From: Russula earlei
Taxonomy: Eukaryota > Basidiomycota > Agaricomycetes > Russulales > Russulaceae
Length of the DNA stretch: 64,000 nt
Direction of reading: 5' to 3'
NCBI GenBank assembly: GCA_025769875.1
Contig: JAGFNK010000216.1
Span: 18,544 to 82,543 of the forward strand
Numbering within the stretch: position 1 is the stretch's first letter; the number at the start of each line of letters is the position of its first letter. Shown in pieces: positions 10,051 through 22,466 of this stretch. Below the pieces are notes generated by a model. The model had not been told where the DNA came from. It did not search any database and saw nothing but the letters and a program-made list of their open reading frames with translations. A program made the position numbers and the translations under genes.

Positions 10051-11788
10051 TTACACTTGCAACAGATCCGCAGTCAGGCCCTCCTTGTCGACTTCGACGT
10101 GCCATATCCGTTTTAACATGATCTGAAGAAGTGCCTCGGCGCCTGGCGTGCTTTCGACCACGGGTATACCTTCTTGCTCATCCTTCCACGGGACCGCAAC
10201 GGGAGCAGGCACCACAACGGGCTCGAGTGAGCCAAGGCCACCCGTTTCCGCGGACCCAGCGGCCATGCGCTTCTTCAGTTCCGCGTCCACATGTGCGCGG
10301 TTTGCTCCCGGTGCGCGCGCTTTCGGATCGTCGCGCCTGTCGACCACGCACATGCCGCTCGTGAGCTCGCCGATCCTGTGCATTCAGAACCGTCGGCGTT
10401 TGCCCGAGTGTACCAGGCATGGCATGGTGCACAGCATGACGCACCGCTCTATCCGAAACACGCGACGGCGCGCCGTCCACCCGGGTGCGGACCCTTCTGG
10501 TAGCCCAGGCGGATGCGCGATCGCCGCCCAAACGGCGACGATGTCGTGCAATTCCATCGCGTCCCGGCCATACGCGCGCATGACGCTGCGCGTGCGTCGC
10601 AGGAAGGCGCTGGTGAAGTGGGCAACGGGCGTCTTGGCCGCAGGCACGGACGGCTCGTCTGCCGCGAACGCAGGGTCGACCCGCGCCGCATAGCCGCGGA
10701 ACGGGAGCAGGTGGGCGGACGTGACGTCGAGCGGGAGGAGGAGCACGCGCGCGGGCGGCAGGCGCGTCGTCGGGGATATCAGCACCTCGTCGACCGCGTG
10801 TGGGTCCGCGAGGAAATTGACTGGGCGGCGGACACCGCCGATGGGCCCGTCAGCGAAGACTGGCAACGTGGGAGAAAAAAATTGAAGCGGGCACATTCGG
10901 CGGAGGGCGTCGCGTTTCCGGGCACGTCGAGCGCGCCTCCCATGATCACGACGCGGCCGATTCGCTCGCGCACACAGGCACCGTCCGTCCGCAACATCCG
11001 CGCGAGGTTGGTCAGCGGGCCCAACGAGACATACGTCACCGAGCGCGCAGCGTGCTCGCGTAGGAGGCCAAGGGTGGCTTCGGGCGCGGGGCCGTCGCCG
11101 ATCTCGAGATGAGGGTGATTTCGAGTCGAGTCGGAAAGGAATCCCGGTGGGAGGTTCAGCTCCGGGTGTGACTCTGTGATGCCACTGAGGCCATCGCTGA
11201 TGGATACGTCTCAACGCATGGGTAAACTTTGATAGACGAGCCTATGCGCACCGGCCATGAAAGTAGTTTGCGCTGTGCAATTCGCCACTAAGCGGACCTG
11301 CAGCGCCTTTCAGCAGGAGAGGTTTTCGCGCAGAGTTGTAGTTCGGAAAGAGGTCGCGCGACTCGGGGTGTCGGGCGATATGTCGACCAACCTCTTGATA
11401 GATTTTGAAGATGTTGAGGCTGAGACGGTATAAGTTCATCCACTAGACCGATATGAACCATGGGCGCACTAGCAAGCGTCTATGTCCGTGTTCCCTGCAC
11501 ACAAACGTATTATGACGAATGGGCACTGAGGCCAGTCTGGGGCACACACCGTAGGACACTACGAATGCAACAATCTCTATCTCTGGAGAAGCCAGCGCAA
11601 GGAGGCTATGATTTCAGTCAATATGCGCGAGCCCTTGGATGGAACGCGAAAGACAACATTGCGATGGTGTCATCCACGCCGGGATCGGTGTCAACTACAG
11701 GTAGGAGGGCCATTAGAACGGGTAGAAAACACTATGGGCAGGTCAAATACATACTGATGACCGGTGTCCTACTCGGATTCTTAGACAT
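10051..11788 (-). CDS. Inosine-uridine preferring nucleoside hydrolase
   Basis: Hydrolyses the N-glycosidic bond of ribonucleosides for purine/pyrimidine salvage. Eight exons on the minus strand total about 440 residues: 11788-11755, 11694-11658, 11605-11550, 11494-11470, 11419-11252, 11196-10895, 10820-10445 and 10375-10051. The Ca2+/ribose-binding motif DTDPGVDD spans exons 1-2. Further family marks are SYGNTDIDA, YFHGRDGLSGITESHPE, SLGPLTNLARML, RVVIMGGALDVPGN, EFNFLADPHA and MELHDIVAVWAA. One exon is only 25 nt. The second donor (GTTGTC at 11657) was chosen because it gives the family consensus; GTCTTT three bases later also keeps frame. The C-terminal tail after GMCVVDRRDD is longer than in bacterial enzymes. 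Tail-to-tail with the NmrA-like gene. Confidence 0.92.
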
Positions 11789-13450
11789 CCTTATAGACCT
11801 TCTTCGATGGTATTGATACAAACAGTCAAAGAGAACAACGGATGCCCGCAATGATGTAGATGGACCATGCCGCCCACGAGCCAATTTTATGGCAACTCCC
11901 GCTCGCATCAACCCTCGCTTTCAGCACCCTCGCAAATAATTCTTACATCTTGCTTGCGAAGAGCTCCTTTTCCGTTGCGCTCCTCATAATGAACCCAAAC
12001 TCGTTGGTCCTAAACGAGAGTCCACCCGCATTTAATTAGCTGTGCGAGTCTCCCGAATCTCGGTCTCCCCACTTCTCCACGGTTTTTTTCTAAAGAAAAT
12101 CCTGATCTGCTCTACTACCATTACACGGCGACTGTGCGTGCGGGTGTAGCGACTGCCATCGCCGAACCATGAAGTGGTCCTGACCGACAAGTGGGTGAAC
12201 ACAGAGTCGCGGCGGCGTGATCCCCGCGCAGATCGGTTCACGGAAGGACCTACCAAGGTACGTGATGGCTGCAGCGACTGGGATGCTCTCCTAGCGGCGT
12301 CGTCCGGCTCGTCTCTGACTCCCCTACGTACGGCCGCGGCACAACTCCTCGTTACGAACGTCGAAGGACCTTCGCCCCGGAGTACGGCCGCACAGAGCTC
12401 GGTAGCGTATATGTTCCTCCGGTGAACGTCGTGCCAGAGCAGGGCACCGAAAATGAAGATGGCTGACGTTCCCCACCCATGTGGTCCGACGCGCCATATG
12501 CCGGGCTTGCCAGCACGGGCACCGAGGCATGCCTCATGGGCAAGCATCGCTCGACATGCTCAGGCAGACGCCGTACCTAATTTTCTGTGTGAGCGTGCAC
12601 GAGCACGCGTGGATCGCCTGCTGGATACAGCGTCTGGGAGACGTACATTGAGCGATTCTGGATGTGTTCGAGTTGGGCAGCGCTCCGGGATGCATATTCT
12701 CGGTGCGTGGGTCGAAAACATGGACAGCTTGGCTTGGTTAATATTATCTCACTCTGTCACTCTGCTTATATACATCGAGCGAAGGATTCAAAATGCTAAC
12801 AGCTCTGCCCACACCTGGATGAGCAGGCTACTTTAGTCCCTGCGTTCAAAGTTGTTTCTACGAAGTTCCCAGCTTAATTCTCCCAGTAAAATGATTGTAT
12901 TGTGCACTGAATATATTTCTATCGTTGGATTGAAGTCTTGGACAGTTGGATGCTTCATTCGCCTACCCCCTCTGTGCTACTTTGATGCTCTTACTCAATC
13001 CTCATACCCGATGCCTTGACGATCTCCTCATGCAACCCCCCAGGTTCTGGCAGCTACCACTATCGCGGTAGGTAAACCCAAACCTGTGCATTGGAGGTGA
13101 AATTATAATCCCTCAGGGCTGTCACTAGCACCTGACAATGCACCCAGGCAAAACAGGAAGAGCTACGCCCGACGCCGCAGCACGAGCGGAGCGACAGAAA
13201 AGAAATATCGTACTGTAATGATGAGGTGGCAAAACGCGCTTTCAACAATAGCAATACCTTTCACGTCGTTGCTCGTCTGTGGGCACTCCGGCGTGTTCTT
13301 CAGCTCCGTTCTGCAGGGGGCTCCGACGGCCACTTGCAGCTCGGCCGGTAGAACGAACGTTGTACTGTAGCAGTATGACAGCAGTTCGTCGCATAGTAGC
13401 CATCGTCATGTATATACACAGACTTTGTACAGTGATCCGGTCTCCTAGTT
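11789..13450. other. Intergenic, 1.66 kb, no gene recognised
   Basis: The open frames here are short, overlap on both strands and show no family resemblance. The sequence is of mixed composition and lies between the nucleoside hydrolase start and the 3' end of STAND-1. Confidence 0.5.
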
Positions 13451-16400
13451 CTACGCCTTGCGCGGGCTGTACTTCGATAATATCCCCGCAATCGCCCGCT
13501 CTCCGTTCCGTACTGCCTCTTCAAAGGCTGTCCGGCCATGATCGTTCCGAGCATGAACATTTGCCCCTCGGTCAAGTAGCTCCTGAATGAACTCGAGGCG
13601 GCCATAGATTGATGCAACGTGTAATATAGTCCAGTGATAGTCCTTTGCATTCACGTCGGCGCCATGGTCAAGTAACAAGCGCACCACTTCCGAATGTCCT
13701 TCTGTCATCGCCGCGCGCAATGGGGTGACGCCAATTTCGTCATGAGAATTGACATCTGCCCCGTAATCGATTAGTAACTTCGCAATTTCCAAATTTCCTT
13801 CCCATGTCGCCCTGATCAGCGGAGTTTGAAGAGATGTATTCCGTTCATTGACATCGGTGCCGGCATCAAGTAAAGACCGCACGCTCTCAAGATTCCCGTC
13901 GTCTAAGGCCGTATGCAGTGAAGTTTTTGTCTCATTGACAACATCTGTACTTTTCCAGAGCCCATGTGACAGCTGTGAACTATTGGGTGGGGGGACTTGT
14001 GACAATTCGTCCAAAGGCGTCGGGTCGATGGGAGCCTCAGAATCCACACCACCGTATTCATGTATGAATTTTGCTACATCGGGTCTCCCGTTAACGAGTG
14101 CTAGGTCTAAGGCGGTCTTATCATCGATATCACGAATGTTGACATCAGCACCCGACTTGAGTAATAGCTCAAAGATGTTGAGATCTCCGCCTTTTGCTGC
14201 TGCATGCGATGATGTAGAATCCCCGCGGGCTTTGGAATCTACATCTGGGCCAGATATGGGAAAGACGTCTGGGGGACTTATTGCCAGGTGTAAGGGAGTT
14301 TCTCGGTTCGGACCCAGAGTGTTGATTTCTGCGCCATATTGGATAAGTGATTCAGCAACCATGAAATGACCCCTTGCAGATGCGTAATGAAGGGGCATAT
14401 ACTGATAGTACGTTCGTTTGTCTGGATGTGGTGGTCAGAATGCCGCAGTTGAAGATCATGGGTGGTTATCGTGACACACCGGGACAAAGGTCGACGGCGG
14501 CGCCGCTCTGAAGTAAAAATCGGACGACATCCAGATGTCCATTTAACGATGCCCAGATCAATGCGGTGGCACCCCGATTATTTTGGAATCCCACATCTGC
14601 GCCACTTTGAACTAACAGACGGACGACTGGCGAGTGCCCCTCGCGCGATGCCAACATCACCGGGGTCCAACCCTCGTTGTCACAGGAATGCGCAATGGCG
14701 CCATTTTGGAGTAGCAAACGCACAACGTCCGAATGTCCATGTCGTGATGCTTTCATCAATGGGGTTGTGCCCGACTTGGTCTGGAATTCCACATTCGCAC
14801 CACTCTGAAGCAACAAACGGATGATATCCAGGTGCCCTTCATCTGATGCAAACATTAATGGGGTCCAGCTGTCATTGTTACGGGAGTCCACAATTGCGCC
14901 GTTTTCGAGTAGCAAGCGCACAACATCCGAATGTCCATTTTGCGATGCTTTCATCAATGGGGTGGTACCCGACTTGTTTTGGAGTTGCACATCCGCGCCA
15001 CTCTGAAGTAACAAACGGATTACATCCACGTGGCCTCCATCCGATGCTGACAATAATGGGGTCCAGACATCATTGTGATGGGGGTTTGCAATTGCGCCGT
15101 TTTGGAGCAGCAAGTGCACGACATCTGAATGTCCATTTCGCGATGCCAATATCAATGGGGTGACACCCCACTTGTTTTGGAGTTGCACATCCGCGCCACT
15201 CTGAAGTAACAAACGGATGACATCCACGTGGCCTCCATCCGATGCCGACAGTAATGGGGTCCAGCGATCATTGTCACGGGAGTCCACAATTGCGCCGTTT
15301 TGGAGAAGCAAGTGGACGACATCCGATTGTCCATGTCGCGATGCAGACATCAATGGGCTGGCCCCCCACTTGGTTTGGAGTTCCATATCAACGTCACCTT
15401 GAAGTAACGAACGAACGACATCCAGATGCCCTCCGCTCGATGCCAATGTCAATGGGGTCCAGCCATTACTACCAAGGGCGTCTCCAATTGCCCCGTTTTG
15501 AAGTAGCAAGCGCACAACATCCGAATGTCCATTTTGCGATGCTTTCATCAATGGGGTGGTACCCGACTTGTTTTGGAGTTGCACATCCGCGCCACTCTGA
15601 AGTAACAAACGGATTACATCCACGTGGCCTCCATCCGATGCTGACAATAATGGGGTCCAGACATCATTGTGTTGGGGGTTTGCAATTGCGCCGTTTTGGA
15701 GCAGCAAGTGCACGACATCTGAATGTCCATTTCGCGATGCCAATATCAATGGGGTGACACCCCACTTGTTTTGGAGTTCCAAGTCCGCGCCATTCTTAAG
15801 TAACAAGCGGATGACATCCAGGTGCCCTCCATCCGATGCCGACATTAATGGGGTCCAGCCATCATTATCACGGGAGTCCACAATTGCGCTGTTTTGAAGC
15901 AGCAAGCGCACAACATCCGAATGTCCATTTCGCGATGCTTTCATCAATGGGGTGGTACTCGACTTGGCTTGGAGTTGCACATCCGCGCCACTCTGAAGTA
16001 ACAAACGGATTACATCCACGTGGCCTGCATCCGATGCTGACAATAATGGGGTCCAGACATCATTGTGGGGGGGGGGTACAATTGCGCCGTTTTGAAGTAG
16101 CAAGTGCACAACATCTGAATGTCTATTTCGCAATGCCAACATCAACGGGGTGACACCCCACTTGTTTTGAAGTTCCAAGTCTGCGCCATTCTTAAGTAAC
16201 AAGCGGATGACATCCAGGTGCCCTCCATCCGACGCCAACATTGATGGGGTCCAGCCATCATTATCACGGGAGTCCACAATCGCGCCGTTTTGAAGTAGCA
16301 AGCGCACGACGTCCGAATGTCCATTTCGCGATGCTTCCATCAATGGGCTGGCCCCCCAGGTTTGGAGTTCCACATCCGCACCATTTTGAAGTAACAAGCA

Positions 16401-19400
16401 AACGACATCCAGATGCCCTCCCCTCGATGCCGATGTCAATGGGGTCCAGCCATTATTGTCACGGGTATCTGCGATTGCGCCGCTTTGGAGTAGCAAGCGC
16501 ACAACATTCGAATGTCCATTTTGCGATGCTTTAATCAATGGGCTGGTACACGACTTGGTTTGGAGTTGCACATCCGCGCCACTCTGAAGTAACAAACGGA
16601 TGACATCCACGTGGCCTCCATCCGATGCTGACAATAATGGGGTCCAGCCATCATCATCACGGGAGTCCACAATTGCGCCGCTTTGGAGTAGCAAGTGCAC
16701 GACATCCGAATGTCCTTTTTGCGATGCTTTCATCAATGGGGTGGTACCCCACTTGTTTTGTAATTGCACGTTCGTGCCCCTCTGAAGTAACAAGCGGATG
16801 GTACCCAGGTGCCCTCCATCCGATGCTGATAATAATGGGGTCCAGCCGTCGTTGTTACAGGCGTCCACAATTGCGCTGTTTTGGAGAAGCAAGCGCACCA
16901 CATCTGAATGTCCATTTTGCGATGCTTTGATCAATGGGGTGTCACCCCACTTGTTTTGGACTTCCAAGTCTGCGCCACTCTGAAGTAACAAGTGGATGGT
17001 ATCCAGGTGCCCTCCATTCGATGCCAACATCAATGGGGTGTTACCCCACTTGCTTTGGACTTCCAAGTCTGCGCCATTCTGAAGTAACAAGCGGATGGCA
17101 TCCAGGTGCCCTCCATACGATGCAGAAATCAATGGGGTCCAGCGGTCATTGTTACGGGAGTCCACAATTGCGCCGTTTTCGAGTAGTAAGCGCACAACAT
17201 CCGAATGTCCATTTTGCGATGCCAACATCAATGGGGTGTTACCCCACTTGCTTTGGACTTCCAAGTCTGCGCCATTCTGAAGTAACAAACGGATGGCATC
17301 CAGGTGCCCTCCATCCGATGCAAACATTAATGGGGTCCAGCTGTCATTGTTACGGGAGTCCACAATTGCGCCGTTTTGTAGTAGCAAGCGCACAACATCC
17401 GAATGTCCATTTTGCGATGCTTTCATCAATGGGGTGCCACCCCACTTGTTTTGGAGTTGCACATCCGCGCCACTCTGAAGTAACAAACGGATGACATCCA
17501 GGTGTCCTTTACTTGATGCCGACATCAATGGGGTATCGCCATAAATATCACGGGGTCCAACGATCGCGCCACTCTGCAGTAACAAACGTACAACGTCCAT
17601 ATGTCCGTTCGCCGATGCTACGGCCAACGGCGTCACACCTTCATCGTCTAGTGAGTCGATAGCCGCGCCATGCTGTAATAATATCCGTGCGGCATCCAGG
17701 TCCCCCCCCATTGCTACGTCTTGCAACGGCGTCCTCCCCTCCAGGAAATGAGTGTTGACATTGGCGTGGCGGTCGAGCAATAACTCCATCACGCTAAGCA
17801 GTGGCCGGTGTGATGCTACGGCCAATGGTGTCCGGGAAAATTTGTCTACGGCCGCCACATCGGCACAACGCTCAAGCAGCAATATTGCAAGGTCGACATA
17901 TTCCCTATTGATCGCAGCATGCAACGGGGTAGAAAAGTATCCTCCCTTGGCATTGATGTGTTCAGGATGGGCATCGATGAGGTGCTCCACAAGATCACGG
18001 AAGCCACAAAGAGTCGCATAATATAACGGAACAGCCTCTGGTGATGTCGGGTGCCTCCTGGACATTACGGTCCGAAATGGGTAGTCGATGTCATATATCC
18101 ACACCCAAGCCGAAAAGTGTGGCTTGGCAGAGTCAAAAAGACATTCCATAGCATCTTCGATGATTGATGATACATTCTCGAATTGGGCATGGTTGACCCA
18201 ATGCCGAGCAGCATAGTCGGCTAGGGGAAAGTTGTTGATACTGTCCTTGTCGACTTGGTCATCTAATGCAAGGAGGACACCCAAGGAAGCTTGTGCGAGA
18301 GTCGTGTGTGCTGAACGGGGAAGAAGGTGATATCGGGAAAGGCGCGGCCCCGCATTCGCAAGACGTTCTGATGTCAGATATTCCTTGACCGAAAAATGCG
18401 AGAACTGTGCCACCCGTGAACCGTCTGAGTCGACAATCATGATTAAACTCAAACATGTGGACAGCACTGCTTCTTCTGAGTTCTCCGGGCGCCAAGTCAC
18501 GTCGTAGGTCGGTAGCGCTCCCCTTTGAATTGAATTGCAAAGATGTCCCCGAGTTCCTCCATACGAAGCGGTCGAATGGACTCCGCAAGGCAGTTGAAGA
18601 GACGTTGCGCAAATTCCTGTCTCTCCTTGGCGATGCCCAACAAGATCCGGTCATATGTTTCATCCAAACTCTCCGGGAGGTCATCCAGAGCACGACGAAT
18701 CGTCGAAGGAAAACAGCTGCGCAGGGCTTCTAGCTGACAGACGATCCATCGAAACCTGTGTATTACTTCAGTAACACTTGTGATTTGGCCAGGAAATGAT
18801 GGCTTACATTCCATCGGCTTTTTTAGAGAGTGTCTCAATGACTAGTTTCTTGTCTTCTTCCTTCCAACTCCGCATATTCTTATGTGAATAGACCATAGAC
18901 CTCACATAGTCCAAAATGTCCTGCTTCTGTCCGTCTTGGTCATGAAGAGACATGGAATGAGATGCCAAAGATGCCAACGATGCTTGAATATCCGTCTCAG
19001 GGCGACTTGTCACGCATATGCGGACATTTACGAGGCGTAAGTCAACCAGTCTCTCTATTACATCAAGGACCCGTTCCCGAGGCGATACCACACCGGACCC
19101 AGCGGGACATTCGTCGATGGCATCAACGATAATATAAATTGCTGGCTGCCCTTCAACTTTGAGCATCTTCTCCAGGCAATGCAACAAGGCGTCGTCGTCA
19201 GGGCGTCGTGATCCCGCATCAAAATCCGAATACAAGGCAGTGAGAATGTTGTAGCAAGGATTGGATTTGGCGGAGAGTTGAGCAAGAATAGAAGCCAGTA
19301 AATCGCTGACATCCTGTTTTTTCGTGTTTTTGAAATCAAAATAGAAATACGCCAGTAGTGCCAGTCCTGTATCACGCAGGCGTTCGACTTGATGAATAAT

Positions 19401-20803
19401 GCTCGAGCTGGTCAAATTTTTAAATCGGTTAGGCTGGAAATCGTCGCATAACACTTACCACAAGACGCTCTTCCCTGCACCAGCTATCAACCGCAGAAGA
19501 CATCAATCAGGACGTGCGATGGAATGGAGGTGGAACAGTTGCGTACGTTTGCCATGGACCCAGAGGAGAGAACCCTTCGCTTTCCATTCCTTAAACGTGC
19601 TGCTTGCGGTGAACCATGACGCAGTTCCATTGAGGTGGTCCCTTCGGGCAATGTTATGGTTTGTCGACGGATCAGGAGGAGAAAGCCAATTTCGAACTTT
19701 CTCTTGCAGATGGTCACCTGAGAGACAGATTCAGTCTTGAGGGTACTATGGAAAAATATCCAGACTGACGCTCCATCTTGTTTATTTTGTTTGCCGACTC
19801 TTGTATCATACCTAACACGCATCGTCAATTTAAGGACGATTGGATATTCCATGTGGGCTCGACATACATAGAGCCTGCAGTATGCCATCTGTTGATGCGT
19901 CGTTATCTACTCGACCAAGGCTCGTCATCATTTGATTAGCCACCCGAGTAAGGTTTACGCACCACGCATGAATAATGTCAAATTGTTGAACAGACCATGG
20001 ACAACCTCCAGAGTGTGGGCCACATTCATTCGAGCCTCTTCCTGAGTAAGTCGGTCCAGTCTCTGTAGGATCGCTTCAACATCGTTCTCTCCCAGTAATT
20101 TCTTCGCGAATTTCTCTATGTCACGCTCAGATAAGAAAAATCCGAAGGCATTGGATCACTTACTGAACCGCCCTTGGTTGATTTGCTTCGTCGCAAGCGC
20201 AAACACAGAGAGAACCTCAACCATTATTCGCACAATTAAATCTGATATCATAGGTGACAGTGGGATCTTCGTATAAATATTGAGGCGATTGAGGAAATTT
20301 GAGACGCAGTCAAACAGGTCAGAGAGTGCATCATAGCTTGAGCTCACACCAATAGCTGCCTAACTTGGATAAGCACCACCGAAGGATTTAGGTGGGTATC
20401 AATCAAGGGAAGGTACATACTGAGAGGAGAATGTCGATACTGACAAATATTGCTTTTGTTGGTTGGAATGGCACCTGTGGAAAGGCGTAAAGAGATGATC
20501 ATCTGTTCCTGGGCTGGAACTTACTAGGCCAGCTGCCTCTCCGAGGATGCCAGAAAGCGCGTGGATAACTTGGACTACGGGGCGAAGGGAGTCGATCAAT
20601 TTGCGATATTTGTCTCGATGGTCTTTGAACGCTGCCTCTTTTTCTAACAGTAGTCGGAGGATGTCCCCTAGGGAATTACAGCGCTGGAGTTCATCTGCGG
20701 TGGGATGCTTTGTAAGATCTATACCGGTCTGGTTGGCGTAGCTGTCGAATGCGGCATCGAGGATGGATTGAAAGGTGGCGGACGATGCAGCTGTTGAAGC
20801 CAT
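13451..20803 (-). CDS. STAND-1: Goodbye-NACHT-ankyrin NLR-like protein, with one apparent frameshift
   Basis: Signal-transduction ATPase of the fungal NLR class; relatives act in non-self recognition and regulated cell death. Eleven exons were inferred: 20803-20525, 20474-20421, 20359-20164, 20115-19963, 19888-19868, 19811-19770, 19717-19547, 19483-19459, 19407-18808, 18755-14478 and 14401-13451. An N-terminal Goodbye-type helical domain (from MASTAASSATFQSILDAAF) is followed by a linker (NWLSPPDPST), then NACHT with Walker A GKPGAGKSVL split over a 25-nt exon, Walker B IIVDAIDECP and sensor VRICVTSRPETD. A winged-helix region (FSHFSVKEYL) precedes about 35 ankyrin units plus a C-terminal group in the last exon. 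Against STAND-2 one base is missing at about 18520-18527, ending the frame just before the ankyrins. The ankyrin frame itself stays open for 4 kb. With the shift ignored the protein would be about 2250 residues. Confidence 0.85.
14490..17740 (-). repeat. Coding tandem array: 33-residue ankyrin units in a 198-bp two-unit period
   Basis: About 32 consecutive 99-bp units alternate between two types. One carries GGHLDVIRLLLQSGADVQLQ and the other NGHSDVVRLLLQNGAIVDSR, so the true period is 198 bp. DNA similarity between alternate units is very high across the array. It is part of STAND-1 exon 10. Confidence 0.9.
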
Positions 20804-21187
20804 CAAAGTGCAAGAGAACAACTTGTGAAGGAAATCCGAGTACAGTCACTATTTGGAGTGGCCATGGAGTTCCCGCGGTGTACAGCCTCTTCCGCAACTA
20901 GTAGACGGAAGGCCTGCCTCCGTCAGGTTTACAATCTCGTAAGCATTGTTCAACACTCACAGTAGCATCGCGTTTGAGCAATGCATGCGAAGGACTCTGA
21001 CCGTACGAATGCTGAGAGGGTGTATGACTGCTCGTGACGAAAAGTAACGGGAATGTGCGGGACAACTATACAGTTGATGTAACTGTGGCTGTCACCGTCA
21101 CGTACACCTTTCTGGCTATCCGGAGGCCACTGAGTGGGCAAGCAACGAACGCGAACGCGGTGGTGTCGAGAATAACACCAGACAAAG
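20804..21187. promoter_or_regulatory. Divergent spacer, STAND-1 / RACK1
   Basis: A 384-bp intergenic region lies between head-to-head start codons. No TATA box or other definite element was recognised. Confidence 0.35.
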
Positions 21188-22466
21188 ATGGCTGAATCTC
21201 TCCGTTTCCTTGGCTCCCTTACTGGTCACTCAGGATGGGTCACCGCTATCGCAACGTCCTCAGAAACTCCCGATGTCATCCTTACCGCCTCTCGAGGTAA
21301 CATTGCCCTCCATCGTATATCGGTCCGCTTAAACACATACGCCTTCATATAGACAAGACAATAATCGTTTGGCAACTAACCCGTGACGAAGATTCGTACG
21401 GATACCCCAAACGCATTCTTCGTGGTCATAATCATTTTGTCTCTGACGTCGTCATCTCATCTGACGGCCAATTCGCTCTCTCTTCCTCCTGGGACCATAC
21501 CCTCCGCCTCTGGGATCTCAACACTGGCCTAACTACGCGCAGATTTGTTGGCCACACATCTGATGTCCTCTCTGTCAGCTTCAGTGCAGACAACAGGCAA
21601 ATCGTCTCTGGCTCGCGCGACAGGACAATCAAGCTTTGGAACACTCTCGGAGAATGCAAGTACGATATCAAAGAAGATGGCCACACTGAATGGTACGTCG
21701 ACCGTTTCGAACATGATGAGCTTAGAGTGATTGATAATGTCTGTAGGGTGTCTTGCGTGCGCTTCAGCCCTAATGTGATGAATCCGGTCATCGTCTCGTG
21801 TGGTTGGGACAAAGTTGTAAAGGTGCGATTCTTTCTCGTATCAATATGCGAACCCTTGTTTCTCGGCGTGATGTTATATTGTATATTTGCTACTTCAGAG
21901 GGCCGCAGCCCGATGAGACCATAATATATCACCAAGATCTCTGACCATTTATATTCTGTAACTCGACTGTTACCTCTAATGTGCTCACCTCATTCTGCAG
22001 GTCTGGGAACTCTCAAAATTCAAGCTGAAGACCAACCACTACGGACACACGGGCTATATCAACACCGTTTCTGTGTCCCCCGATGGTTCGCTCGCAGCTT
22101 CGGGCGGCAAGGACGGTATTACTATGCTCTGGGACCTCAATGAGGGGAAGCATCTCTACTCCCTCGAAGCAGGTGATATTGTCAATGCTCTTGTCTTCTC
22201 CCCCAACCGTTACTGGTTGTGCGCTGCTACCGCATCCTGCGTCAAGATCTTTGACCTTGAATCCAAGTATGTCACGCCTCTTCCGCCTTTGACCCGCCAC
22301 TGACTTTGACAGGTCGATCGTGGATGAGCTCAAGCCTGACTTTGTCGACGTCGGGATCAACTCGCGTGAACCTGAATGCGTGTCCATCGCCTGGTCTGCG
22401 GACGGCCAGACCCTTTTCGGCGGCTTTACGGACAACTTGGTGCGTGTCTGGACCGTGTCATCGTAG
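21188..22466 (+). CDS. RACK1: RACK1 / guanine nucleotide-binding protein beta-like, 40S ribosomal WD40 scaffold
   Basis: A seven-bladed WD40 propeller on the head of the 40S subunit that links translation to signalling (yeast Asc1, Neurospora cpc-2). Five exons: 21188-21296, 21353-21692, 21747-21822, 22001-22266 and 22313-22466, giving 314 residues, the standard length. Diagnostic stretches are [77 protein letters not shown] and [12 protein letters not shown]. The third intron (21823-22000, 178 nt) is much longer than the others and contains a snoRNA. Intact and surely functional. Confidence 0.97.
21864..21949 (+). ncRNA. snR24: U24-type C/D box snoRNA inside RACK1 intron 3
   Basis: Box C GTGATGT at 21868-21874, the guide ATATTTGCTACT with TTCAGA after it, a C'-like CGATGAG, the second guide ATCACCAAGATCT and box D CTGA at 21941-21944 match the known layout of yeast snR24/U24. 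That snoRNA also sits in the ASC1 (RACK1) intron. It guides 2'-O-methylation of 25S rRNA. The ends are set a few bases outside boxes C and D and are approximate. Expression would depend on RACK1 splicing and debranching. Confidence 0.88.

Noticed and set aside
12032..12836. Frames of 127-171 codons between the nucleoside hydrolase and STAND-1
   Set aside because: Low-complexity translations on both strands without homology-like blocks or splice structure.
14490..17740. Regular repeats that might suggest a CRISPR array
   Set aside because: The units are contiguous, in frame and encode ankyrin repeats; there are no spacers, and the organism is a fungus.
21727..21924. 65-codon frame within the RACK1 locus
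   Set aside because: It spans an exon and the snoRNA-bearing intron; not a separate gene.
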